Shown here in pieces: positions 35,704 through 44,959 of a DNA stretch of 64,000 nucleotides. The stretch's first letter is position 1; each line of letters opens with the position of its first letter. Origin of the DNA: Chitinophagaceae bacterium UBA4411 (GTDB taxonomy: Bacteria; Bacteroidota; Bacteroidia; Chitinophagales; Chitinophagaceae); the NCBI GenBank assembly GCA_002400415.1, contig DGQP01000016.1, positions 186,001 to 250,000 on the forward strand, given 5' to 3'. The notes beneath the pieces are model-generated. The model saw only the letters and a list, made by a program, of their open reading frames with translations. It did no database searches and was not told the DNA's origin. The translations under genes were made by a program, and so were the position numbers.

Positions 35704-37002
35704 ATGAAAAAGATACTATTCCCTGTTCTCCTGTTATCCATTATTAACAGCAGCTTTTCGCAGACAACGGCAAATTTTACAGGAAGCTGGGAAGGAAAAC
35801 TGAATGTTGGTGTTGAACTCAGGATCATCTTTCATGTAAAAGAAGATGGGAAGGGCGGATATATTTCTACCGCCGACAGTCCTGATCAATCTGCTTATGG
35901 TTTACCCTGTAATAATACAACCGTATCGGGACAACAAATTACAATTGAAATGACCAGCCTGCGGGCAAGCTACACTGGTAAACTCCTGGATGATTCCACT
36001 ATTGACGGAACATTTACGCAGGGAAGTGATATTGCCCTGACCCTTGTAAAGAAAAAGGAAAACAAGACCATATCTGCAACAGCCCTCCCACCGGTTACAC
36101 TTTCTTATAAAAGCAGTGAGATAAGCGTCGCGTTAAAAGATGTAACTCTTTCCGGAACATTTTTTCAACCCCTGCAGGATGATAAGAAAAATGCTATACT
36201 CATCATTGCAGGATCAGGGCCTACCAACCGGGACGGCAACAGCCCGCTAATTCCCGGGAAAAATAACAGCCTTCTGCAATTGGCAGATAGTTTGGTTCAT
36301 CACGGTATTGCTGTATTGCGCTATGATAAAAGAGGCATTGGTAAAAGCAAAATGTCTGCAGGGCTCGGGGAGGAGAATACAACCTTTCCGGATATGACGG
36401 CTGATGCAGTAGCCTTGTACGAATGGATCAAAGGGCAGGGATACACCAATATTTATATTGCCGGACATAGCGAAGGCTCGCTGGTAGGTATGATCGCAGC
36501 CGGGCAGGTGAAAGCCCGGGGCTTTATCAGTATTGCAGGCGCAGGCCGGAAAGCAGGCGATATCCTGAAAGAACAGCTTTCTGCCCAGCTGACTCCAGAA
36601 TTGAATAAACAATTTGCAGCAGCTATAGATTCGCTTGAAAAGGGCTTCACAGTTTCCAGGACATATCCGTCACTGATGTCCCTGCTGAGACCTTCGGTTC
36701 AGCCCTATATGCGGTCATGGCTGGCTGCAGACCCGCAGAAAATCATCAACCGGTTAAAAATTCCTGTGCTGATTCTGCAGGGCACAAAAGACCTGCAGGT
36801 GAAAGAAGCGGATGCGCTTTTACTGGCAAAAAATAATAAAAAAGCAACACTTGTTATTCTGCCCGGTATCAATCATGTGCTGAAAGAAGTTGCTTCTGAA
36901 AGCAGGGAAGAAAACCTCAAGACTTATTCTGATCCGAAATTGCCTTTGCCTGTTGCGCTGATCAGCGCAATAACCGGCTTTATTCACCGTTCATCAAAAT
37001 AA
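35704..37002 (+). CDS. Exported alpha/beta hydrolase
   Basis: The 432-residue protein has a signal peptide (about 1-20, ending SFSQ), an N-terminal beta domain (about 21-130, NFTGSWEGKLNVGVELRIIFHVKEDG) and an alpha/beta hydrolase domain. The nucleophile lies in IAGHSEGSLVGMIA, the acid Asp near QGTKDLQVKE and the His in INHVLKEV. It resembles the serine aminopeptidase/S33-like hydrolases of this phylum. It follows sdpI by 6 bases, so it is probably in the same operon; the link to SdpI is unexplained. Confidence 0.88.
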   Translation: MKKILFPVLLLSIINSSFSQTTANFTGSWEGKLNVGVELRIIFHVKEDGKGGYISTADSPDQSAYGLPCNNTTVSGQQITIEMTSLRASYTGKLLDDSTIDGTFTQGSDIALTLVKKKENKTISATALPPVTLSYKSSEISVALKDVTLSGTFFQPLQDDKKNAILIIAGSGPTNRDGNSPLIPGKNNSLLQLADSLVHHGIAVLRYDKRGIGKSKMSAGLGEENTTFPDMTADAVALYEWIKGQGYTNIYIAGHSEGSLVGMIAAGQVKARGFISIAGAGRKAGDILKEQLSAQLTPELNKQFAAAIDSLEKGFTVSRTYPSLMSLLRPSVQPYMRSWLAADPQKIINRLKIPVLILQGTKDLQVKEADALLLAKNNKKATLVILPGINHVLKEVASESREENLKTYSDPKLPLPVALISAITGFIHRSSK

Positions 37003-37007
37003 ACTGA

Positions 37008-37601
37008 TTGAACTACCTGGCCCATGCATATCTTTCCTTCCATCATCCCGGTATACTGGTGGGTAATATGATCAGTGATTTTGTAAAAGGCAAAAAGAAG
37101 TTTGATTACCCGGCAGATATTCAGAAAGGTATTATCCTGCACCGGGCGATTGATACCTTTACCGATGATCATCCCGCTACCAGAAGAGCAAAAGAAGTAT
37201 TCAGGCCCCATTATCGTTTGTACAGCGGTGCATTTGTGGATGTGGTCTATGATCATTTTCTGGCTACAGATAGCCGGGAGTTTCCCGGTGTTTCATTACA
37301 GGAGTTTTCAGAACAGGTATATACAGTCCTTGATGAATATATGCATGGGTTCCCGGAACCCTTTAGCCAGATGTTCCCTTATATGAAAAAACAAAACTGG
37401 CTTTTTAATTACCGGGAAAAATGGGGCATTGAAAAAAGCCTTGGGGGTGTTGTGCGCCGGGCCGCCTACCTTACTGAAAGTGACACTGCTTTTCGCCTGC
37501 TTGAGGAACACTACCAACTTTTATCCGGTTGCTATCGTCAATTCTGGGCAGACCTTCAGCCTTTTGCCCGCCGGCAGTTTGAACTGCTGGTAACTGAATA
37601 A
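37008..37601 (+). CDS. ACP phosphodiesterase-like protein (AcpH family)
   Basis: The 197-residue protein begins LNYLAHAYLSFHHPGILVGNMISDFVKGK, the AcpH/HD-like opening, with HRAIDTFTDDHPATRRAKE and VYDHFLA as metal-site candidates. AcpH removes 4'-phosphopantetheine from acyl carrier protein. The start codon appears to be TTG at 37008, five bases after the hydrolase stop; no in-frame ATG fits the conserved N-terminus. It is probably the last gene of the sdpR operon. Confidence 0.85.
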   Translation: MNYLAHAYLSFHHPGILVGNMISDFVKGKKKFDYPADIQKGIILHRAIDTFTDDHPATRRAKEVFRPHYRLYSGAFVDVVYDHFLATDSREFPGVSLQEFSEQVYTVLDEYMHGFPEPFSQMFPYMKKQNWLFNYREKWGIEKSLGGVVRRAAYLTESDTAFRLLEEHYQLLSGCYRQFWADLQPFARRQFELLVTE

Positions 37602-37677
37602 GGAATGAATCCATAAACGGAAACTGCCCAATCCCCAAATCAGCTACTTTTGTAACTATCTTATTCCGTGATCGTAT

Positions 37678-38262
37678 ATGAAAAAGAACAGCACGATGAA
37701 AAAAATTCTCTGTCTAATTGCCCTGCTCCAGGTATCATTTATGGCTTTGCTGGCACAGCAAAGCAGCCTGCCCCCCGTTGATAAATCCCCGGTTGATATC
37801 AGCTATTACCCTGCCAACTACCCGGTGTTGAAAATACAGGATAAAGTTACCGAGCCCTTAGCTGCAAGGGTTATATACAGCCGGCCCAAAAAAGAAGGAA
37901 GAACTATTTTTGGCGAACTGGTGGAGTATGGAAAAGTATGGCGCCTTGGTGCTAATGAAGCCACGGAGATTGAATTTTTTAAGCCCGTAAAAATTGGCGG
38001 GAAAAAGATCAGCAAAGGGCGGTACACCCTGTATGCTATCATTAACGAAACCAGCTGGACCATTATCATTAATAAAGAAACTGATACCTGGGGCCAGTTT
38101 AAATATGATATAAAAAAAGATGTGGTGCGAACAGATCTGCCGGTACAAAAAACGCAGGAAGTTATTGAATCACTGGCGATGACCTTTGAAAAAACAACAA
38201 CCGGGATGAACCTGGTTATAGCATGGGATACGATTAAAGTTGCTTTACCGGTTACTCTTTAA
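37678..38262 (+). CDS. DUF2911 domain-containing protein (first of tandem pair)
   Basis: The 194-residue exported protein has a signal peptide up to about residue 30 (LLAQQSS), then a DUF2911 domain: ARVIYSRPKKEGRTIFGELVEYGKVWRLGANEATEIEFFKPVKIGGKKISKGRYTLYAI. Function unknown. Ten bases separate it from a paralogue of the same domain. An ATG six codons downstream (37696) is an alternative start. Confidence 0.88.
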   Translation: MKKNSTMKKILCLIALLQVSFMALLAQQSSLPPVDKSPVDISYYPANYPVLKIQDKVTEPLAARVIYSRPKKEGRTIFGELVEYGKVWRLGANEATEIEFFKPVKIGGKKISKGRYTLYAIINETSWTIIINKETDTWGQFKYDIKKDVVRTDLPVQKTQEVIESLAMTFEKTTTGMNLVIAWDTIKVALPVTL

Positions 38263-38271
38263 ACACTTATT

Positions 38272-38922
38272 ATGAAACCGATCTCATCATTTCTTTACAC
38301 TGCCCTTTTATTCGTATCCCTTGCTGCCTGTAATACCGGAGAAAAAAAGGAACCGGCAGCAACAAAACCATTGACAGCTCCCGGCACCGATACATTACCC
38401 AAAAAAAATCCTTCAGCATCCCTGAATTCATATGTCGCAGTTGATGTGTCACCCATGGATATGTGCTATTTCCCGGTTGACTATCCTAAACTGAAAATGG
38501 TCGGGCAGGCCGATCCCCTGCCATTAGCGAGAGTTATTTACAGCAGGCCGCATTTACAGGGTCGTCAGCTTTTTGAAGCAATATTAAAATATGGGGAACC
38601 CTGGCGTTTAGGGGCCAACGAAGCCACAGAACTTCAATTGTTCAAAGCCGCCGCCATCAATGATAAAAAAATCCCGGCAGGACGTTATATTCTGTACTGC
38701 ATCCCGGAAAGGGATAAGTGGACGATTGTTTTAAATTCAAATATCGATTGCTGGGGGCTTAAACAGGATGCATCAAAAGATGTAGCCCGCATTGATGTTC
38801 CTTCAAAAAAGACAATCCAGCGGATCGAGTACTTTACAATGCTGTTTGAAAAGACAGATTCAGGCACAGATCTGCTGATGGCCTGGGATGATACAGAAGT
38901 AAGACTGCCTTTTAGTTTTTAA
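38272..38922 (+). CDS. DUF2911 domain lipoprotein (second of tandem pair)
   Basis: The 216-residue protein has a lipoprotein signal with lipobox SLAAC (Cys at about 20) and a Thr/Pro/Lys-rich linker. Its DUF2911 domain is clearly paralogous to the gene before it (ARVIYSRPHLQGRQLFEAILKYGEPWRLGANEATELQLF). One copy is soluble periplasmic and the other lipid-anchored, suggesting a divided role. Function unknown. Confidence 0.88.
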   Translation: MKPISSFLYTALLFVSLAACNTGEKKEPAATKPLTAPGTDTLPKKNPSASLNSYVAVDVSPMDMCYFPVDYPKLKMVGQADPLPLARVIYSRPHLQGRQLFEAILKYGEPWRLGANEATELQLFKAAAINDKKIPAGRYILYCIPERDKWTIVLNSNIDCWGLKQDASKDVARIDVPSKKTIQRIEYFTMLFEKTDSGTDLLMAWDDTEVRLPFSF

Positions 38923-38968
38923 TACCGGCTCCTCTTACAATGCTGCACATTATTCAGATATTTACATT

Positions 38969-40816
38969 ATGTGCGGTATAGCCGGAATCATACAAACAGG
39001 AAATCCCCGTTTTAGCCGGGAACAACTGGTCAAAATGACCGATACGCTTTCTCACCGGGGGCCGGATGGCACCGGTTATTGGGAAAACCCGGAAGGAGAA
39101 GTGTTATTGGGGCACCGGCGTCTTTCCATACTGGATCTGAGTAATGCTGCCTCGCAGCCTATGCATTTCAGGAACCGCTATACCATCATCCATAACGGGG
39201 AGATCTATAATTACAAAGAAATAAGAGAAGAACTGGAAAAGCAGGGATATTCCTTCAAAACCCAATCCGATACAGAAGTAATTCTTGCTGCCTATGATCA
39301 CTGGGAAGATGAATGCGTGGAGCATTTTGATGGTATGTTTGCCTTTGCCATCTGGGATGAGGAATTAAAAGAACTCTTTGCCGCCCGGGACCGCTTTGGC
39401 GAAAAACCTTTCTATTATTTTTTTGATGGTCATGCTTTCATTTTTGGATCTGAAATAAAAGCAATCCTGGCAGCGGGCATTAAAAAACAGGCTAACCTGC
39501 AATTACTTTTTAATTTTCTTACAATCGGGTATGTTGATAATCCTGAACGGCCGGAAGAAACATTTTATACCAATATCAATAAACTCCCCCCTGCCTCCCT
39601 GCTTTATTACAATCCTGCCGGCAGAGAACTGTCGGTTGAAAAGTACTGGGATATTGACATAAACAATAGTAATAAAAAAATAACGGATACAGAAGCAGTT
39701 GAAAAATTCAATTCCCTTTTTACCGAATCTGTCCGTAAAAGATTGCGGAGCGATGTATCAATCGGAACATCTTTAAGCGGAGGCCTGGACAGCTCTTCTG
39801 TTGCTGCCATTGCTGCGGTGCAGGGTGCTCATCATTTCCTGCCAAAGGCCTTTACAGCAGTTTTCCCGGGATTTGAAAAGGACGAATCTGTTTTTTCAAA
39901 ACAGGTGGCTGATGCATTTCACCTCGAACAATTTACAACAGCTGTAACAGCAGATGATCTTTTGAAAAACTGGGACAAACTATGTTATCACCAGGAGGAA
40001 CCGTTTGGTTCTGCCAGTGTATTTCCACAGTTCAAAGTATATGAGCTGGCAAAACAACATCACACTACTGTTTTGCTGGACGGGCAGGGTGCTGATGAAA
40101 TACTCGCCGGTTATTCCAAATATTACAAATGGTATTGGCAGGAGCTGTTTGTCAAACGAAAACTGGTCAGCAGCGGCGAAATAAAGGCAGCCCAAAAGCT
40201 GGGTGTGCAGGAGTCATTCACTGTTAAAAATATCATGGCTGCCCTGTTTCCGGATTTTGCCGCTGTGATCCTGGAACGCCAATACCTCCTTAAAGCGTTA
40301 AGACAGGAAGACCTTACCCGTGATTTCATCAAATTGCAAAGTAAAGAAGCCTATTACAGCACACCATCAAATTTCAATCTGAATGGCGCCTTGTATTTCA
40401 ACACCTGCCTGCATGGCCTGGAGGAATTATTGAGATATGCCGACCGGAATGCCATGGCGCACGGTTGTGAAGTACGGCTTCCTTTCCTTGATCACAAATT
40501 GGTTGAGTTCGTTTTTTCCCTCCCTTCCCATTTTAAGATCAGGCAGGGCTGGACCAAGTGGTTGTTAAGGACATCCATGAATGAAAAACTACCGGCGTCC
40601 ATTGCCTGGCGAAAAGACAAAGTGGGCTTTGAACCCCCGCAGCAACAATGGATGCAGGATAAAAAAATGCAGGACCTCATTCACGAGGCAAAAAAGAAAA
40701 TGGTCAATGAAAAGATATTAAAACAGGATGTATTGAGCAAACCGGTTCGTCCGCTGGGTAGTACTGCCGCTGATAACTATGACTGGAGATACCTGAGTGC
40801 CGCAGCATTTACCTGA
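38969..40816 (+). CDS. asnB: Asparagine synthase (glutamine-hydrolysing)
   Basis: The 615-residue protein has an N-terminal Ntn glutaminase domain with Cys2 as nucleophile after Met removal (MCGIAGIIQTG) and a PPi-loop ATP-binding synthetase domain with SLSGGLDSSSVAAIAA (about 267-282). It converts aspartate and glutamine to asparagine. Some AsnB homologues modify cell-wall or secondary products, but the isolated context gives no hint of that. Confidence 0.93.
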   Translation: MCGIAGIIQTGNPRFSREQLVKMTDTLSHRGPDGTGYWENPEGEVLLGHRRLSILDLSNAASQPMHFRNRYTIIHNGEIYNYKEIREELEKQGYSFKTQSDTEVILAAYDHWEDECVEHFDGMFAFAIWDEELKELFAARDRFGEKPFYYFFDGHAFIFGSEIKAILAAGIKKQANLQLLFNFLTIGYVDNPERPEETFYTNINKLPPASLLYYNPAGRELSVEKYWDIDINNSNKKITDTEAVEKFNSLFTESVRKRLRSDVSIGTSLSGGLDSSSVAAIAAVQGAHHFLPKAFTAVFPGFEKDESVFSKQVADAFHLEQFTTAVTADDLLKNWDKLCYHQEEPFGSASVFPQFKVYELAKQHHTTVLLDGQGADEILAGYSKYYKWYWQELFVKRKLVSSGEIKAAQKLGVQESFTVKNIMAALFPDFAAVILERQYLLKALRQEDLTRDFIKLQSKEAYYSTPSNFNLNGALYFNTCLHGLEELLRYADRNAMAHGCEVRLPFLDHKLVEFVFSLPSHFKIRQGWTKWLLRTSMNEKLPASIAWRKDKVGFEPPQQQWMQDKKMQDLIHEAKKKMVNEKILKQDVLSKPVRPLGSTAADNYDWRYLSAAAFT

Positions 40817-40901
40817 TCCTGTAAAAAGAATCATTCCGCCTCAGCAGCCGGGCATGAGAACGGAATGAATACTCATAGCTAACAGGCATTGCAACAAATC
40901 T

Positions 40902-41348
40902 CTACTCCTTATCAGCTCTCCTGAATTTATCCACCTGTTGCGTATTGCCGTATGGATCGGCCTTTACTGTATACCAGTTCTTTTCATCTTTTAAAGTAAT
41001 GTTATACGAAATTTCTGATTCAGATGAAATTTCAGTTACACCAAAGATTTCTTTACCGGCATATTTCTTCTTCATCCTGGCCAGGATATTCGGGGGCAGG
41101 TTCTTTTCACCATAATACCGGACTGTCTCCAGCAGGTTGCCTTCGTTATCATATACAGCTCTCACCTGTACCTCGCTTACCTTGAAATTGGCCTGGCAAC
41201 TGTTATCCATTTCTTTCCAGGTCACTTCTTCTGCATTGGCGAATGTTTCTTTGAATGCTTTCAGTACTTTCTCGCTTATTTCAGGAGGCGTTGCAGCAGC
41301 TGCACTAATGCTGACCAGCATCACTGCGAGATAAATTAATTTTTTCAT
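40902..41348 (-). CDS. Secreted PepSY-like domain protein (paralogue 3)
   Basis: The 148-residue protein has a signal peptide (MKKLIYLAVMLVSISAAAA) and the family domain: FKETFANAEEVTWKEMDNSCQANFKVSEVQVRAVYDNEGNLLETVRYY. It has a Lys/Asp-rich tail. I start at the ATG at 41348; the frame extends to 41414, but that part crosses the promoter. It is distant from the other two paralogues (33424, 34068) yet has the same promoter geometry. Confidence 0.85.
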   Translation of the reverse strand: MKKLIYLAVMLVSISAAAATPPEISEKVLKAFKETFANAEEVTWKEMDNSCQANFKVSEVQVRAVYDNEGNLLETVRYYGEKNLPPNILARMKKKYAGKEIFGVTEISSESEISYNITLKDEKNWYTVKADPYGNTQQVDKFRRADKE

Positions 41349-41651
41349 GGTTATACTTTTAAGGTTAAAGATCATTGACAACACAAAGCTATTCTCATCA
41401 GCAGCGGAAGGCAAGCGATTCTCTATTATTGGTAAATGAAGTTTATGCTATGGGAATATGTATGAAATCATAAAACAAACTGAAACAGGGTAAAGCCTGT
41501 TTGAAAAATAGTTTTGCCCATATCAAACATGATATTATTAACGGTGTTTACCGGCAGCAGGTAATGTTAAATAACCTTAACGGCGGATGAATGGTAAATA
41601 AAGCGGCATTTGCCCGATATTTCACATCTTTGCAACCACAATGATGTAATT
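41349..41651. other. Divergent intergenic region, 303 bases
   Basis: This region lies between paralogue 3 (minus) and the trans-sulfuration gene (plus). It holds the paralogue 3 promoter at 41384-41416 and, near 41630, CATCTTTG (one mismatch from the -7 consensus) about 20 bases before the plus-strand ATG. I see no riboswitch or further gene. Confidence 0.6.
41384..41416 (-). promoter_or_regulatory. Promoter of PepSY-like paralogue 3
   Basis: On the minus strand GCTTG is followed, 20 bases after its TTG, by TAGCTTTG (41384-41391). The same spacing occurs at the other two paralogues, although the surrounding sequence differs. Confidence 0.65.
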
Positions 41652-42791
41652 ATGAAGATTGCTACAAAGATGATCCATGCAGGCGCCACACCTGATCCCT
41701 CTACCGGTGCCATTATGACCCCGGTCTATCAGACATCCACCTATGTGCAGGAAGCACCCGGCAAAAACAAAGGATTTGAATATGCCCGTTCACAAAACCC
41801 CACCCGTAAAGCGCTGGAAGAAGCTTTTGCCATTATTGAGAATGGACAGTTTGGCCTGGCATTCAGCAGCGGTGTGGCAGCTACCGATGCTGTGATTAAA
41901 TTATTAGAACCCGGCGATGAAGTAATCTGCGCCAATGATATGTACGGGGGTACTTATCGCCTCTTCACCAAAGTGTTTGAAAAATTCGGTATCCGGTTTA
42001 TATATACAGATACCACCCATGCTGCTAATGTTGCGGCAGCCATAACTGATAAAACCAGATTGGTCTGGCTGGAAACTCCCACCAACCCGCTGATGAATAT
42101 CACGGACATTGAAGCAGTTGCAGCTATCACCAGGCCAAAGAATATACTTCTGGCTGTTGATAACACATTTGCATCCCCTTACTTACAAAACCCGCTCGAC
42201 CTGGGCGCAGATATCGTGATGCACTCCGTCACAAAATACCTGGGCGGGCATAGTGATGTGATACAGGGTGCACTGATGATGAACAGCGCAGAACTGAGAG
42301 AAAAACTGTATTTCATCCAGAAAAGCTGCGGTGCTGTTCCCGGGCCGATGGATTGCTTTCTGGTATTAAGAGGTATCAAGACATTGCATGTACGGATGAA
42401 ACAGCACTGTGAAAATGGAAAGATCATCGCCGGCTGGTTGCGCAATCATCCAAAAGTAGCCAAAGTATACTGGCCCGGCTTTGAAGACAGCCCGGGTTAT
42501 GGAGTAGCAAAAAAACAAATGCGGGATTTTGGCGGCATGCTGAGTTTCACTTTAAAAGATGACAGTATTGAAAATGCGACCCGGGTACTTTCTTCCACCC
42601 ATTTATTCTCATTAGCCGAAAGTTTGGGTGGAGTTGAATCACTGATCAACCACCCTGCCTCCATGACCCATGCTTCCATTCCGAGAGAAGAACGGTTAAA
42701 GAATGGGTTAACAGACTCCCTGATCCGGCTGAGCATTGGTATTGAAGATGCAGAGGATCTTATTGCTGATCTGGAAAAAGCTATCGGTTAA
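41652..42791 (+). CDS. PLP-dependent trans-sulfuration enzyme (cystathionine gamma-synthase/lyase type)
   Basis: The 379-residue Cys/Met-metabolism PLP enzyme has the PLP Lys at about 195 in SVTKYLGGHSDVIQG. Other motifs are YARSQNPTRKALE, FSSGVAATDA, NDMYGGTYRLF and DNTFASPYLQNPL. It could be a gamma-synthase (making cystathionine) or a gamma-lyase; motifs alone do not decide. I start at the ATG at 41652, which begins the conserved MKIATKMIHAGATPDPSTGA. The serine hydrolase gene begins two bases after its stop. Confidence 0.9.
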   Translation: MKIATKMIHAGATPDPSTGAIMTPVYQTSTYVQEAPGKNKGFEYARSQNPTRKALEEAFAIIENGQFGLAFSSGVAATDAVIKLLEPGDEVICANDMYGGTYRLFTKVFEKFGIRFIYTDTTHAANVAAAITDKTRLVWLETPTNPLMNITDIEAVAAITRPKNILLAVDNTFASPYLQNPLDLGADIVMHSVTKYLGGHSDVIQGALMMNSAELREKLYFIQKSCGAVPGPMDCFLVLRGIKTLHVRMKQHCENGKIIAGWLRNHPKVAKVYWPGFEDSPGYGVAKKQMRDFGGMLSFTLKDDSIENATRVLSSTHLFSLAESLGGVESLINHPASMTHASIPREERLKNGLTDSLIRLSIGIEDAEDLIADLEKAIG

Positions 42792-42793
42792 AC

Positions 42794-43879
42794 ATGAAAC
42801 TGCTCAATTTTCTTCTTGGATGCATCGCCTCTATTATGCTGTTAACTTCCTGTAACGCTCAGGGAGATCAAACTGATAATAACCTGGCCAGTTTTATTAT
42901 TAACAAAGCCGACAGCTTATATAAAAAAGAAAAATTTCCCGGCATTTTTGTTGCCGTCTTAAATAAAGGCGAAAGAAACTACTATACTACCGGCTTTGCC
43001 GATCCTGATAAAAAACTAATTTTTGATTCAACTACTATTTTTGAAATCGGCAGCATTACTAAAACGTTCACGGCCTACGTTGTGGAAGCTGTATTAAAAG
43101 AGAAAGGCATCAGCGACAGCAGTTCTATCCTTACTTACCTCCCGGATTCTGTGCAGCAAAATAAATTGCTTGCAGGCATTAGTTTTCTCAGCCTGCTCAA
43201 CCACACTTCGGGCTTACCAAGGTTACCGGAAAACATGGATCTCGCTTCCATGAGCATGTCACCTTACGATAACTATACTTCAGCCAATCTTTTCAACTAC
43301 CTGAAAACATGTGCTCCGAAACCAGACGGGAAAAGTAACTATTCCAATCTTGGCGCAGGGCTTGCCGGTGTACTGGCAGAAAGAATTTCCGGGAAATCCT
43401 ATGCAGCATTGCTGGACCAGTATATTTTTATCCCGTTCAAAATGGTAACACCGGATAAAGCCATTGACAAAAATGAAAATAAGAGTCAGGGATATTTTGA
43501 GAATGCCAAATCAGATTACTGGAATATGAATATACTGGCCCCGGCCGGTGGTCTGAAATGTGCTGGCAATGAGATACTCACGTACCTGCAAACCATGTCA
43601 TCTCCGGCAAGCGGCCAGTCAAAAGAAATTATCAATATCCTGCTTGAACCAACCGTAGCTGTTAACCCGGCAATAAAAGTTGGAAGAGGCTGGCATATAT
43701 TGGAGCAAAAAGATAAGCCTGTTATCTACTGGCACAATGGTGGTACATATGGCTTTTCCACCTTCTGCGCCTTTCTGAAAGGAGAAGATAAAGCAGTACT
43801 CGTTGTTATTAACCAGTTCAACAAAAATGCTATCAGCGACGGATTGGGTATAGGCATCATGAGAAAATTATTACAATAA
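42794..43879 (+). CDS. Serine hydrolase, class C beta-lactamase family lipoprotein
   Basis: The 361-residue penicillin-binding-fold hydrolase is exported as a lipoprotein (LLTSC, Cys at about 20). SxxK is SITK (Ser87, Lys90), the second motif is YSNLG and the third is HNGGTYG. Such proteins are peptidases or esterases as often as beta-lactamases, so resistance should not be assumed. Its tight spacing after the PLP enzyme gene suggests one transcript, without an obvious metabolic link. Confidence 0.88.
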   Translation: MKLLNFLLGCIASIMLLTSCNAQGDQTDNNLASFIINKADSLYKKEKFPGIFVAVLNKGERNYYTTGFADPDKKLIFDSTTIFEIGSITKTFTAYVVEAVLKEKGISDSSSILTYLPDSVQQNKLLAGISFLSLLNHTSGLPRLPENMDLASMSMSPYDNYTSANLFNYLKTCAPKPDGKSNYSNLGAGLAGVLAERISGKSYAALLDQYIFIPFKMVTPDKAIDKNENKSQGYFENAKSDYWNMNILAPAGGLKCAGNEILTYLQTMSSPASGQSKEIINILLEPTVAVNPAIKVGRGWHILEQKDKPVIYWHNGGTYGFSTFCAFLKGEDKAVLVVINQFNKNAISDGLGIGIMRKLLQ

Positions 43880-44038
43880 CAGGTGCCCCGGCGGGGTTAG
43901 TTTTACATTAAAATAAAATTAGATGCGGACTGGTAACCCGCACCCCTTCCCCGGTAACCCCGTTGTGGCACAATCTTAGATTAAGAGTCTCTGGAGACAA
44001 CAGCAACTGCGGATCAGATCAACTCAAAATCAATTATC

Positions 44039-44185
44039 ATGCTTTACCTTATTGCAATCATACTTATCATCGGGTGGTTACTCGGATTCTTTGTGTTTTC
44101 TCTCGGCGGGCTTATTCATGTGCTGCTGGTAATTGCAATTATCGCAATTTTGCTGCGGATCATCCAGGGACGAAATCCTGTGTGA
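44039..44185 (+). CDS. Small membrane protein, lmo0937 family
   Basis: This 48-residue gene was read directly: MLYLIAIILIIGWLLGFFVF, then SLGGLIHVLLVIAIIAILL and a short basic tail RIIQGRNPV. Two hydrophobic helices are split by the SLGG-IH turn, which is the lmo0937-type pattern. Members are reported in stress-linked contexts, but the function is not defined. It lies 9 bases before the TIGR02757 gene. Confidence 0.82.
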   Translation: MLYLIAIILIIGWLLGFFVFSLGGLIHVLLVIAIIAILLRIIQGRNPV

Positions 44186-44194
44186 CAATTATGA

Positions 44195-44959
44195 ATGCTC
44201 AACAAAAATTCCTTAGCTGATTTCTTAAACAAAAAGGTTGACCAATACAATCAACCTTCTTTTATTGCAACTGACCCCGTTTGTATTCCTCATCTCTTTA
44301 CCCAAAAACAGGATATAGAGATCGCCGGTTTTTTCACTGCTATTTTCGCCTGGGGAAACCGTACCACCATCATTCAGAAATCAAAAGAGCTGCTGCAACT
44401 GATGGAAATGCAGCCCTATGAATTTTGTTTGCAGGCCGGACCTAAAGACCTGCAAAAACTGGAGGGTTTCAAACACCGGACCTTCAATGCAACTGACCTG
44501 CTCTATTTTATTGAGTTCTTTAAATATCATTATTCCGGGCATACAACATTAGAAACTGCTTTTACAATGCATGGCAAAACGGCTGAGCAAATGCTGACCG
44601 GCTTTCATCATTATTTTTTTTCCCTGGAAGATGTGCCGTCACGTACCAAGAAACATATTGCCACACCGGAAAGAAATTCATCCTGCAAACGTCTGAATAT
44701 GTTCCTTCGCTGGATGGTGAGGCGGGATAATAACGGCATTGACTTTGGTATCTGGAAAAAAATAACGCCGTCACAATTAATCTGCCCCTTGGATGTACAT
44801 GTGGCGAGGGTGGCCCGTCATTTTAACATACTCAGCCGCAAACAAACCGACTGGCAGGCTGCGATTGAATTAACCGGCTATTTAAAAACCCTTGATGAAG
44901 AAGACCCGGTGAAATACGATTTTGCTTTATTTGCCCTTGGCGTAATGGAAAAATTTTAG
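44195..44959 (+). CDS. TIGR02757 family protein
   Basis: The 254-residue protein of the DUF2400/TIGR02757 family is cytoplasmic with no known activity. Family-like stretches are DPVCIPHLFTQKQDIEIAGFFTAIFAWGNRTTII, the central FKHRTFNATDLLYFIEFFK, and CPLDVHVARVARHFNILSRKQTDW towards the end, which recalls DNA-glycosylase-like helical folds (an inference). It overlaps the convergent receptor gene by 4 bases. Confidence 0.9.
   Translation: MLNKNSLADFLNKKVDQYNQPSFIATDPVCIPHLFTQKQDIEIAGFFTAIFAWGNRTTIIQKSKELLQLMEMQPYEFCLQAGPKDLQKLEGFKHRTFNATDLLYFIEFFKYHYSGHTTLETAFTMHGKTAEQMLTGFHHYFFSLEDVPSRTKKHIATPERNSSCKRLNMFLRWMVRRDNNGIDFGIWKKITPSQLICPLDVHVARVARHFNILSRKQTDWQAAIELTGYLKTLDEEDPVKYDFALFALGVMEKF

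Noticed and set aside
34764..37601. A complete sdp toxin system
   Set aside because: Only the regulator and immunity-like proteins are present; no SdpA, SdpB or SdpC-like gene is seen.
40831..40868. Hairpin TCATTCCG...CGGAATGA between asnB and PepSY-like paralogue 3
   Set aside because: The arms are 8 bases with a 22-base loop and no T run, so it is too weak to call a terminator.
42794..43879. Beta-lactamase resistance gene
   Set aside because: SxxK/YSN/HNG motifs only show the penicillin-binding fold; class C-like serine hydrolases are commonly peptidases or esterases.
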